This document shows, in pieces, positions 36,501 through 49,000 of a stretch of DNA of 64,000 nt. The notes beneath the pieces are model-generated. The model searched no databases, was not told the DNA's origin, and worked only from the letters and a program-made list of their open reading frames with translations. A program made the position numbers and the translations under genes. Positions within the stretch are counted from its first letter, which is position 1. Each line of letters opens with the position of its first letter. The stretch is from Rostratula benghalensis (taxonomy: Eukaryota; Chordata; Aves; Charadriiformes; Rostratulidae): positions 2,968,868-3,032,867 of the forward strand of contig VXAI01000039.1 in the NCBI GenBank assembly GCA_013399305.1, given 5' to 3'.

Positions 36501-39500
36501 ATGAAGCACTGTAGATTGACAAAAAACTAGACATTTGCACAATTTTGAGGAGAAAAGCACATTTTATGCAAAAATATGGAAACATTAGCCTTTTCAGTAC
36601 AGAGGACCAGCCATTTATTTTGAATGTATGGTATTCTCTTGAAGTGTTCTATACCGTTGGATATGATACATTATTTACTTGAATATTTTCAATTAATATT
36701 CTGAAAGGTAGTGCTGCAGGGATTGTGGCTGTAGTGCTTGGCTAAGGAAGAAAAACCACAGGAAGAAGCTAGGTACTTCTTGATAATTTTCCTGGTTTAG
36801 GTGTCTATTTTTTTGCCATATACACTTCTATTACTCATTTAATAACAGTAGAATTGGAAAAAAAATCTTGTATTTTGTGTTCCTTTCAATCACATTCCTG
36901 TTTACTCCCCATTTCCTTGACTGGCCATCCCACTTTATGCATGAAAAGGTGTTGAGCTGCTGACAGGAATCAGCAATGTGTTGTGTTGCTAGGGCAGCTC
37001 TGTGCAGCTCTGACCTGCTCTCTTTTTCTAAAGATAGCCCAGTGTTGATGTCAGAATTCATTGCCCGTTATTTTAAAATGTCATTCACAAAATCTACATT
37101 CTGAATATTTTCTCCTGTTGATTTAATTGCCACAAAATGACCATTTGCCCTTCGTTTCTGTCATGCTGTCTTAATTAAACTTCTGTTAAAAATGCATCTG
37201 GATTTGAGCAGAAAATCAGCCGATCAACTGGAACATGCTGTTGACTTAAGTTTTATGTTGACTTAAGTTTTCTGACAACAAAATCTGGACTTTACCAAAA
37301 GAAGAACTCAGTCTACATCTAATTACAAACTTGGTAAATGCCAAAATGCCAATCAAAACCAGTCTTTTTGTGTTCTGTAAAAATGTGTTATATTTCTCTG
37401 TATAATTGGATTCATCCTCCTGAGTTGCTACTGCTGGAAGCTCTCACAGGAGATCAAACTTACCCGGTTTGATCCGTAACACTAAAACAGTCCTGGTGTT
37501 GACAGAGGAAATTATTTTTCACAAAAGCAAAGGTGAAATGAGTTCCCTTAATCTAAATAAACTCATGTGATGCTGTGCAGGCGTCCTGCCTTCTTTGTTG
37601 CTAAACATGAATAAATATTCCCTTGTGCGGTACTTTATCACCTGATAGTACTTCAAAATGACTGACTTTTGTACCCCAGGTCACCTAGCATGTAAGCCTA
37701 CGGGAGCCGACTTTACATATGGCATGGGTTTAGTTTGTTGGAAGTACTAAGAATTGTAATTATAAAAGGTACTGACTTTTCAGCTACAGAAGCAATGAGA
37801 ATAACCACAGCAAAGGAAAATAGAGCGACAGAAAGCAAATTATTTGTAGACATTGAAAATACTTGAGTATGTTGAAAAATGATAACCCAATGCTGAATGA
37901 CATTAAAATCATTCAGACTGAGACTTCCTCCTTTCATTGCCCTAAAAGATTACTTAGCATTTAATAACAAATGATGTGTGAAAAATTCCATGTCTAATGT
38001 TTACTGTGGTTCACTTCTGTTTCTACTGTATCACGCACAAGTACTGAAATCCTTTCCCATAGTTTTTGAACTAACATTTTCATCATTATCTTTTATTCCA
38101 GCCTTTTCCTGATCAACACATTTCTTGGGTGACAAGGGCTGCAGGTACTATTCCATACTAACTGTCTTCAAGAATTGATAGTTTTTCCAGTGGCAGTGAC
38201 CAGATTTGTTTTGAAATCCAGACAGACCAGAAGTGTATATTTCAGTGACTTAGGCCAAGCAGACCTATCTCACTTCTAGTGGTCAAGTTAGCCAGATGTT
38301 CTCAGACTAGGCTATGATTCAAATAAACAGCACCAGAGGAAAGGCCTTCTTCATGCAGGTACTGTGTTTTTGCTAGCCATCAGTGACTAGAGGACTCAGG
38401 AGGTGAAAAAATCTTGTTTTTATAGCTCAGTTTTCTCTGATATAAAATATGGAGTTGGATGCAGTTTTCTTAGAAATTAGCAAAATTCTGCAATCACCAG
38501 GGACTGTTGTGCTAAGAGGAGGCAATCACAATGTTTTCTGCTGTAGATTGCTAACTTCCATTAGTGATTGAATATGCATTGAGTCAGATTTAAAAAAAAA
38601 AAAAGAGTCTGCAAGGAAGAGATTGAGTCTGTAGACCACAGAGTCATGTTCAAGCCTCTGACTAAATGAATCTCCGATTATTTACACAAAGTAAACAATT
38701 CTAACAAAAGAAACTGAGAGAGCATTTATTCTCCCTGTCTGAAAAGCGTAGGTGTAAAGATGTTCTCCTGGCATGGGCCAGGCGTCAGGCAGTGAGGGGA
38801 TGGAGCTATGACTAGTCTTGAGGTTAACTTGAGCAAACTGAGGGCTGAAAGGAAGCCTTCCATTTCCAGAAAGAGTGTCTTAATTAGTGACTCTATTTTG
38901 CTCAATGAAAACACTTGACATGCTCTTTAAAGCCACAACTTGTGGTCAAGAATCTTTATCAGAGGCTTCTGTCTCCTTACACTTGTGTATCTGCTGCATC
39001 CTGAGGCCCACCTGAGCTTCCACAGCTTCTATATCTCCAGTGCACAGGAGCCCAAATCTCCAGCCTCATGCAGGGGTCTGGGATACCTTATGCAGGTCTG
39101 TTCCAGGGAAAGGGGGATGTGAAAGTCACATAGTGCAATATTAATGTCTTTTTGAATTTAGACCTCCTCTCTCCAAGGAGGAATATCTTATTTAGAAAAT
39201 ATTTTGAATTTTTACAATATAGTATGATAAGAGGCAGTAATAGTGATTACTGATGAGATAGATATAGGAAGAAAAAAATCTGTTTCAGCAATAAACTGTC
39301 TGAATATTACAGCATATACATGCAAAGAGGCATGGGGAAGTACCCGATGAATCATTTCGTACACAAAATAACAATTTCAAAAATTATTTTGGATAAAACA
39401 GAGAAAAAATGTGTTGCATAAAAGCAAAATTAGATACCCTTAATCTGCTGCTGTTTCCAAAGTATCCAGGTTATCAACAGTCACTATTATTTGCAATCTT

Positions 39501-39610
39501 GAACTGGATGCTAAGAAGTCACTTATACAGAGGAGGAACTTTAAAGGATGCATGTGTAAGAAATTACTATTTAAGAACAATCCTTAGTTAGTCTTTGCTT
39601 TCCTTATGAG

Positions 39611-39629
39611 TTTTTTTTTTTTTTTTTTA
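39611..39629 (+). repeat. T19 homopolymer
   Basis: An uninterrupted run of 19 T, followed directly by AGGCAG. The run plus AG looks like a splice acceptor, but no open or recognisable exon follows. It is called a simple repeat. Confidence 0.9.
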
Positions 39630-40346
39630 GGCAGGTGACACACTGGTGCTGCTTGGCTTTGAAAGTCTGCAGTTATGGGCATATGTTTAAAGAAAGACAG
39701 CTTTCTGAAAAGTTATTGTAACAAGAAATTCGTAGTTGTCAGTGTGCTGTGCAGTTGACAAATACAAGCAGTTGACAACAAGTCTTTGTCCTTTTTTGGC
39801 CCTACATTTATAGTCCTGTATTTGACAGATAAACGTGAAAAATATATGTGTTTTATACATAAAATCAGCGCAAGCACTGTGTAACTCTGTTCTGTAAACA
39901 ATTTGGATTGGAAATTTGGAAAAGAATGGAAACATGAACTTATCTTCCTCATAAAAACGTCACAGTTGCAGTCTGACTCTGAAGAAAGAAACAGATCCCT
40001 GGAGCAAAGATATAGTTAATATATCTCCAGGAACACACGGTAGCAAAATGTGAAGCTTAGGATAAGTATTTTGCTATTGCTCATTATCTGACTCACCTAG
40101 AAATAGTTTGGTACAAACCAATTATAATAGAAAGCACATGTTTATATGGAGCTTTGTGTATAAGTTATTAGGCACCACTAGAAGTGATTCAGAAGAAAGT
40201 TCCTTTGGTGTGTGTCATTTATGGTCTCATTTGCAACCAGCATGCCTCATGAATAAGTCATGAAGTGGTATTGCAAAGCTGTTTTGAGCATTCATTTGGT
40301 GAGACTACTTCAGCTATATGCACATGCACATGTCATTGCAGGAACA

Positions 40347-40718
40347 TTAATACAGCATTATGTTTACCAAAGCCAACATGAAAGCATACATGCTAAGCAA
40401 ATATAAAAATTCAAGAGTAACTATTGGAATGACAGTTTGTATTTGAATAAAGCTTTTTGACCTTTCATGTTTCTGAGCCATTAGTATTCTTTCCACCTGC
40501 ATTTGCTGACTGGAGTGTTCTGTCACTGTTCCTTGTGCAATATCATAATTTACTGTCAGAAGACCCCATTCTTCCATTGTATGTGAAATCCCTGGAACTG
40601 TAGGTGGAATCACAGCAGATGAAATCCCTGCCATAGCATAAGATCCTGGAGTAAAAACCTGAGCCTTATGTGACCAAGAGAGGAATTCTGCTTGATTTCG
40701 GGGGGAGCCAAACAGCAA
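40347..40718 (-). other. Unrecognised 123-codon reverse open frame
   Basis: The longest reverse frame not explained by a repeat or homopolymer in this part of the window. Its predicted product is not low-complexity: the first half is rich in Gly, Pro and Ser (for example TPGSYAMAGISS), a polar middle contains a Gln/Glu/Arg/Lys segment, and a hydrophobic C-terminal stretch of about 25 residues could span a membrane. Upstream on the same strand (to about 40990) other frames stay open for 30-60 codons with few stops, as in a decayed coding sequence. I recognise no family. It may be chance, or a relic of a retrovirus-like or host gene; confidence is low. Confidence 0.15.
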
Positions 40719-43000
40719 TTGACTTCATTGTTTGCTCTAGCAAAGCATATGTTGTCAGAACAGCTACGGACATGCTGAGTTACACTCATGTTTAAGCACA
40801 TGGCCTGTCTTCACATGTTTTCCAGTACAGCTTCTGAATCCCTTGTTTGAACTGTACACTGCCTACTTTGAAGATGCATCTACAAATATCTCTCTAGTTA
40901 CTCATGTGATAAGGAGTTGTAGAACCACAGCTGGTTGACACATCAAAACTGTATGGCAGCAAAGAAATTGCTATGGTATCTCATGCATTACAAAGTGTAT
41001 TTACCAAATTGTTTTACTTGTTAGGGTGCACATTTTAACTAAAAAATAAATCCACTAAAAATGAAGAGTATAGAATATCTGGACAATACTTGTCACTGAT
41101 TAGGAAAGTTAGAGGAAAATGATATTTCAGGTGACCAAAGCTTTTGAGAATTTAGAGTAGGTTTAACAAACAGTTCTGGTCACAGAGAGGAATTTTTTTT
41201 TTCTTTTAAAATCTCATGACTTTCTGTTTTAATTTTTTTTTTTTTCACTTTGAAAATGTCATGTATTAATTTTAAATTAATATGTGTTAAAGACAAAATA
41301 GAAAAATACACAACCAAAAGTAAAACAATCTGTTTGGAATGAAAATAATTGTTTTCTTTTATGTTAAACAATATATTTTGAGTCAACTTGAAACTTTTTT
41401 TTGGTATTTTTTCATAGTTCTGAGAGAAAAATGTCACTCAATTTGTTTTCTTTTGATGGAACACATGATCATATCTCATACCTTTCCATGGTTTTCAACT
41501 GTTCATGACTATGTTTCTTTTAAAAAAAAAATGTTTCATTTGCCTTTATGATTCAGCAGTGAATTGAGTTCTGATTACTTCCAAGTGTGATGCAGTGCCT
41601 CTGGACAGTACAAAAGCAATCAGCAAAACAGGTGTGCGAATGGCACAGAAACACAATTTTTCTGAACCATGATCTTCAAAAAACTTGCAATTCCTCACAG
41701 TTTCTTCATAACTCTTTAATACTAAATCTCACATTTAAAAGGTTACCAGATATTTTTCATAGCCTACATATAGGGCAACGTCTACCACTGTAAAGTAGTT
41801 GCCCTGGGACAGATTTGGGTGTATTTGCTGTAGCATGCAGCAAGCTGGATGAACGGTTCACATCCTGAAAGATAGGACTTAAATAGAAAAGACTTTCACT
41901 AGGGTGCTAGACAGATGTCTCTGTTATTGAAAAACTACCTTATATCTCAGAAGTAATTGTATTCCTGCAACACAGAAGCTGGAGCACAATTTTTTATTGT
42001 ATTTCCTCGTTTCTTGAATGATGGTTTAAGCATTAATTGCCAGCTTTCTTCTTCCTTGACTTGGTTATTGAGTTAGTTTGAATGCAAAGAGAATTGATGA
42101 AGATAATGGAGAGTAGAGGCTCAATCGACACTTTCATTCAAATTTTGAAGAAAGCAAAGATAAGAAATAATAGCAGTGTCCACATCTATTCTCTGTAACA
42201 GATCTGTTCTGAGTTCATGTTCTACCCATTTTTGCTGCTGCAAAGTTTCTCAGAGCTCTGTCATACTGTTATAAGCACTCAATAAATTCTTAATAATATT
42301 CCTAAACAGGTCAAATGAGTCTAGTATAGCAGTAGTGTCACAACATCAATCAAAAGACATGTGACTGGTTGCTGCATTTTCTATCTCTGGTCTAAGATGA
42401 AGCATTAGAATCAGAAAGAAAAGGTCTACTTAGTTTCCCCAGTGGGAAAATACAGTAGCTACAAGATCAAATAGTTCAACAGGTTGCTCACGTTTTCATG
42501 AATATTTGAAAGAGTCTGTGGTTTTGGAAGGGTCAACACTATGCTGTAGTCTGTCAAAGGTATCATACGCTGCCAGCTCATTTCTTCTGGAACTCCTTTA
42601 ACTTATCACAACAAAAGCATTATTTGTCCATAGTATCTATAGCCTTATTTTTATATTATAATAGCCCCATATGTACACACATACTGAAGATCACAGTCCC
42701 TCCCCCGTGGTTTTCTGTAGCGTATTGTATTGAAAAGAAATAACTCATTTGTAATGACTATAAAAACTACAGCACTGGTGTTGTCCAAAGAAAGTCCAGC
42801 CCTTAGACTCTACATACAGTACTAGTCTGTAAATTTATATTCCTATCGCAACATCTCAAAATGAATGAAATATGACTAGAATATGTATTAGCTGATTGAT
42901 AATCAATTAACTGGATGTCAGAGATGCCTGCAGACCTGTCTTAAGGCTCATCTATGAGAGAAAATAGACAAAGAGAGGCAAAATAACAGGATGCATTCAG

Positions 43001-46000
43001 GTAGGTAGAGTATAATAATCCAAAATGAACTGCAGCCAAGGAACTAGGCTTTAAGAAGGCTGTACTGCTATGAAATCTGAGAGTAAACACAAATAAATAA
43101 GAGAAAAACCTTTAGACTCTCCATAAATCTTAATTCCTGTGGTTCAGTGCATTGGTCTGTGAAATGGCTCATTTAGGTTCCTCTCTTGTTGCTGTTATCA
43201 GGAATATGTTTTAAAAGATATTGGAGTTGTGCTGATCTCCCTTAACTCAGTATTAAATTGGTATAATTTTTTTGGCCATTATATTTCAAGCAAATAACAC
43301 TTTTCATTATAGTCATTATGGTATTTATTTCTATCACTAGCATCTTTTGTTTTTTTGTCTATAATCCAGATACCTAAACAGGCCATTCTGTCCTGTTTTA
43401 TTTTGCTGCCTAAATATATTTAAGTAAGGTTTCCCTTTTCTGACTTTCCCTCTCTCCTAAATTGCTTCCTTCCAAGTCAGAGGTACATTTAATTTAACAG
43501 CTTTCATTCCCTGAGTTTCCCTAGTAGTTGCCCCATCTGATAAGGCTGTGCTGTTCTCTTCTTTCTCCACAGTGTTACGTGAAGATCCTAAGTTAGGCTT
43601 AATGCGTTGACATCAGTTAAAAGAAATGGGGGAACTGGAAGAGGCCAGCTTTCAGTGACACCCTACTACAGAGTGATTCAAACTTTTCAAGCCAGAAATA
43701 ATAAAGAGTAATTCACTGAACCTGTCTGCCAACATGATCTGAGCTCTGCCCTCAAAGGAAAATCAGTATCATTTTTACAGTAGACTGGTCTGGAGGGCTC
43801 TTCAGCCTAGTCCTGACCTCTCCTTTTGGAAGATCTGTAGGAGAGTCACAGGTGGACAGAAGCGGGGTGCTGCATGGGTGAACCTTGTACCAGTGGAGCA
43901 TCATCCTTTCAGGTGGTCTTCACATGTAGTGAGCCTAATAGTCCTAATGCAGAAGGGGAAACGGTGTCCACTCTGAGCAGGAGTGAGACTGTGTTGGAAC
44001 TGGGCACTTGCTCCTGTGCTCTTCTCCTCAAGCAATATTAGGACTTTTTCCTCTGAGGTCTAAGGGCAAAGATTTCCAAACCCTGAAATATCTTGCTGAA
44101 AGAAAACAGAACTGCATTGAAAAGCAGCATTTCCCAGTCATTTTTTCACAGGATGCATGAACACCTGCTATTAGAAGAAATTACGTGGGCTGCTCCATCT
44201 GGACCAAAGCAGGCCAACTCAGCACAATGTGATCTGCTGTGCTGATACCGAGGTGCCAGCACTGGGATGTCACCAGTGCTATGGCCAGGTCTGGACGCTG
44301 GCTACTTGCTCTCCGCTGGCAACTTGTGCTGCTGGAACTTTCATGAAGCGTGCCCTGCATCAAAACAGTGGTGGTGCATCAAACCATTTGGTGGTGGAGA
44401 GCCCAAATACCTATAGTTACTGTAAAAATGTGACCCACCATTCATATGCACATCAAGCCCTGTGGGCTATGACCTTCCTTGAAATGGTGCTGGCAGGGAA
44501 GAGCCACAGTGTGACACAGCACATCATGATGAAAGCAGCTGCAGGGAGGGGAAGAAGTGGCCTAGGAGTTTGCTTTTAGAAGAAGTTTGGATAAGGAGTA
44601 TTGACTTGGACCCTGATCTTTTATTCTTCTCACTGCTTCATGCAGACATAAGTACTAGAAATATGAAAGCAGCAGCTAAGTAAGGGTCCCAAGACTGTTC
44701 CTCTTAAATTAGTTTGTTTTTCATTACTTATGTTAAGATGACATTGCCATCCTATGATACTGAACAGAAATACTGTTAAAGCTTGCCAGGTCTGGAAATT
44801 TTGGTGGAGTCTCAGCCCCTGAATTTAATGTGCAATAGTAACTTGCAGGGGATTGAGAGTCAGATCAGGTACCTCCTAATGTAAATGCCTAGAGTTTTCC
44901 ACAGATAAAATGAAGTGCAGTCACAGCAGCAGAGACAGGACTGTAAAGCTGTCATTCATGAGAAGGGTTGATTTCAATGCAACACTGAGGGTAAGCACAC
45001 CTCTGGCCTCACACTTTCTAGAGAAACTAGATTATTATTATATATTATTTTTCCCTTCTTGTTGCATCATTACTTTGCTTGGGGCAGCATCACTATTTAA
45101 CAGGAAACATGAAATGATACATCAGTGATCATAATATATGGTCCACAAGTGTAAATTGCTGCTGAGTGTGTTTTCTACTGAAAGGCAGAAGTAGGTTTGG
45201 GGTTATTGCTGCTCTGAGGGTCCTGTTTGCTTCTCCAATGGACAAGCTGCATAAGCAGGAACACCACTTCCACCAGGATCAAGGGGATAACTCACTGCCA
45301 GCATTTTCTCTCACCTTCCTTACACTGTGCAAGAATGCTGATCTAACACAAACTGATTCATCTCCTGACAACGTGGTGATTACTTTGGAGAAATGACTAA
45401 CTGGAGCAATTAGTGGGAATATCTTACTCAGCAGCCACAGTTCAGTAGCACTGAGGAGAGGGTACCATGACTGATAAGAGAAGAAAAATGATTGCAATTG
45501 GGGGTCCCAGAGAAAGGATATTTTTTTCCTGGTTCTCAAATCTTTCTTTTGTACGTACGTGTTGGGTGATAATAATAATTTATGCACAACTAGGTTGAGC
45601 GGGTCAAAACCATTAAAATTAGAAAATAGTAGAGGAAAAAATGATGCTATTGCCTAGAGTGGCACGCAAAGTTCTTTAATTTAACCTACATGTATTTAGA
45701 ACTCTGTGGGGTATTTTCAGTTTTTCGGAGCTCAAAATATGAACTCAAAATTTATTCCATAGACCTAAAACCCCACAAAACTGACCAATTTCCCTGATTG
45801 GTGACTGAGACAGATTTTTTACTTTGCACCATAACTTTTCAGAAGAAACTTGGATGTGTCTGTATCCTCTAGAGAGAGTTCCTGACCTGTTTTACCTTGC
45901 TGCATGCTGAAGCACTTTGATCTGTTCTGCAGCATGAGATAGGATCCTCCAAGTGCAACAATGGCAAGAGATACCTTGTGAAAAAGCTAATTCTGTCTAG

Positions 46001-49000
46001 AGTTTAATGCTTCACAATTTTATATCCAATCTTTTATGCTAACTCATAAGTAATGGACCAGGGAATGAACAATGAGAAGAGTCCCTCTGTGCAATTAACA
46101 GAAAGTAAGGGTTTAAAGTCTGGTTCATACTCTCAGCCCTTGATTTTCTTCACCATGTTTTTTTCCCTCAGCAATACTGGAAAGTATTTACAGACAACTT
46201 TGTTTTACCATCTGGAGACAGAACATGTTATGCAACGTCCAGATTTCTCAATGTTTTTTATAATTACTCTGTCTCTGCAAAATTGTTATTATGACTTTGC
46301 AATGGCAACTAAAAGGCCCACTCCTAGCAGGTTGGGAGAGAGTTTTGCTTATTTGATTTGTAGAAATGGAACTGAAACTTGCCATAGTCAATGATGGGTG
46401 AGGTGGGGAATGTGGCATCACAAGGGATTTATCAAATATCTCTCTGAATAACTGTCAGATAGATACAGCACAAGAGAGAGAAAAAAATCAAGTTACTTCA
46501 GACTGAAATGTTATTTCATGAAGGCATCATCCTGCAGATCTCCATCAGATAGACAGGACAGGCTCTTAAAAATAATAAAGACTGAAGAAATTATTTTGGT
46601 GAGAAAAATTTCAAATGTACAATTTTTTTGAGATCTGTCCACCAGGTCCAATCTGCATAAAACTTTCCCTGTCATTTCCTTATGCTTTCTGCTTGGTAAA
46701 TCTTTTGAACTGAAAATTGCAACTTACTTGTGAAGTGACAAGTCATAAAATGCAATTATCGTTTAATAAACACATAAATTGTAATTAGCATAAAGGTATT
46801 TGAACAAGTATACAAGCATCATTATTGTCTTGGGGGTTTTTTTGGCATTTGGAAAGTACAAGTGCACCCATAAATCCAAAACTTCAAAATTTGGTAGAAG
46901 TCTGAATCAGGGATCCCTGTTTTACAGCTGGTGCTCATTGAAATGCTGACCAAAAAATCAATGCACTTTGCTGATCTTCAGAGAGAGGAGGGAGCAGGGT
47001 TAGAAAGCATTAGTTCCTTCGATGCAAGAAGCTCTCTGACCCAAGCTATATAACCACCAGAACACTGTAAAACTTTGTGGGAATTTTCTGGTACTGTAAA
47101 TTCATAGTTTCCTTAAAACAACTTGATAATATTCAAATAACTTTGAAATAAATATAATTTGTAACAAAACAAGCCATATGTCTAGTTTTCCCTTGCTTCA
47201 GCAGAAATCTGGGATCTGTCCTTTTCCACCTGGCAAGGACAAAAGCATGCTATAATGGCATTTAAAATACCACATGCTACTCACAGAAATATGTCCATAA
47301 AATGTATTTATTCTAGCTGTTTAAATAAAATGTGCTGATTAACTGTAAATAAGAAATCAGCAACAGATTGTCATTTATATATTTCTTTAATGATGCATGT
47401 TCTACCTTAAGAACTTGTAAACCTTTTAGCGTAAAATAAGAGAAAAACTTTCACTGGTTCATTAGCTGTTCTGGATGCTCAGGATTCAGCAGGCATTTTC
47501 AGTATTGATGTTCTACAGTAGACACCTGTGGCAAAGGAAATAGGAAAATGGGTGCAGAAGGTAATTAGTGATGCTGGACATCTACAATTCTGTTTCTCAA
47601 AAGTGTAGACACTAATGCAGGTCCAGCCTGCTTACAAGTTCTGTGTACCTACAGAGACAGGAATTTCTCATTTAGGATTGCATTCAGGTCTTGTTATTCC
47701 CTCAAAACAACTCTGTCCGCAGGATCTAAACCAGTCCTCTTCAAAAGTAAAAGATGTCCTTTTCTACATCCACAGATATTTTTGGTGTCCAAGTCACTTT
47801 CAGTCTTCTTAGAAGACAGATAAAGTCAGAAGCTGCACTCCGACAGTAGGAAAAGTAAAAAACTGGAAACTAAAATTCTTGAGAAGAATAAAAAAAAGGA
47901 GAAGATTGTAAAGATTTCTCTCATACAGTGTTACAGGCAAAGCCTCAAGTGAAACCTACTAAGGCAAATGGAAACAATCCTGGAAATGTATGTGGGATTT
48001 TGATAAGGTTCATAAAAAAGGTGCTTGACTTCTACCATGCTTTTAACACAAACAATCCAGAGGACCTTGACAATGTCCTGGAATGAGCTGCAGTGTGAAT
48101 CTGGAAAGATGCTTATTTTAATACTTCCATGCGGCTCCCTCCAGGCAATAGCATTGCTCAGTATCTCTGCAAATCCATGCACTGCAGCTCCACATTGATG
48201 TTGACCTCCTGCCTGGCTCCGAGGCCAGGGCTTGAGGAATGGTGGGAAATCAGCCTTGGCTACAGCTGGGTTCCCAGGGCTGGGGGCAGGGGGAGCAAAG
48301 GAACCTTATACGGGTTTTCCTGGACCTTAGTTTCAGTGTTGCCTGATGATCTGACTTGGTAGCAAGTGTCTACTGAGAGCATGGTGTCTCTGAGACAGAG
48401 ACTACCTCCTACTGTGTGTGCATTTTTGTGGCATTGCCCAGAACCATGGGATTCTCATTCACTTAGCTTTCTAGGTACTAGTAGACAATAACATTGTTGT
48501 AAGATAGAATAAAACACTCATGTATAGTATAGACAAACCATTTGTGCAAACTATAACGTTATTTACCTACCTTTTGAAAAAGACTTAGTAGCTAAACTAA
48601 AATGAAAATTTGTAATCTTATTATTGATGCTTACCTCAATTTTCTGGAATAATTTAAGCAAAGAACTTTGTACTGTATGAAGCTTATTTTTTTCTGTTTG
48701 TTCATTCATTTGCAAAAGTTAGTTGATCATGATGAGTCGTGTTCAGTGATCGGCGTGATTAAAGTAGCTTTTACTTTATGACAGTTCTGATCAGTAAGCT
48801 GAATTAGTACCATTATTGTAAAGGTTTTCTTTGATGTTATGTACTTTCCCATGCCATTACAGTGGCATTGGTAATGAAGACAATCCTGGCAGAAATCAAC
48901 CTGTAAAAAACAGTGTCATGCAGCAAGAAAAACTAAGTGACCTTTCTTGATTCCAGCTAAAATAAATGTGTTCTCAATGTGGATAGCATCAGAAAATGAA

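Larger units (their letters stand above)
33521..43000. other. Gene-free AT-rich stretch
   Basis: No supported gene. Contents seen: a direct duplication of GTTGACTTAAGTTTT at 37240-37254 and 37258-37272; a T19 run at 39611-39629; T- and A-rich runs at 41190-41250; and an unrecognised reverse open frame at 40347-40718 described separately. A CAG followed by GTAAGT occurs at 34201, but single donor motifs are expected by chance in this much sequence. Confidence 0.6.

Noticed and set aside
44181..44579. Overlapping forward and reverse frames in a less AT-rich island
   Set aside because: Open on both strands with no known domain; low stop density explains them.
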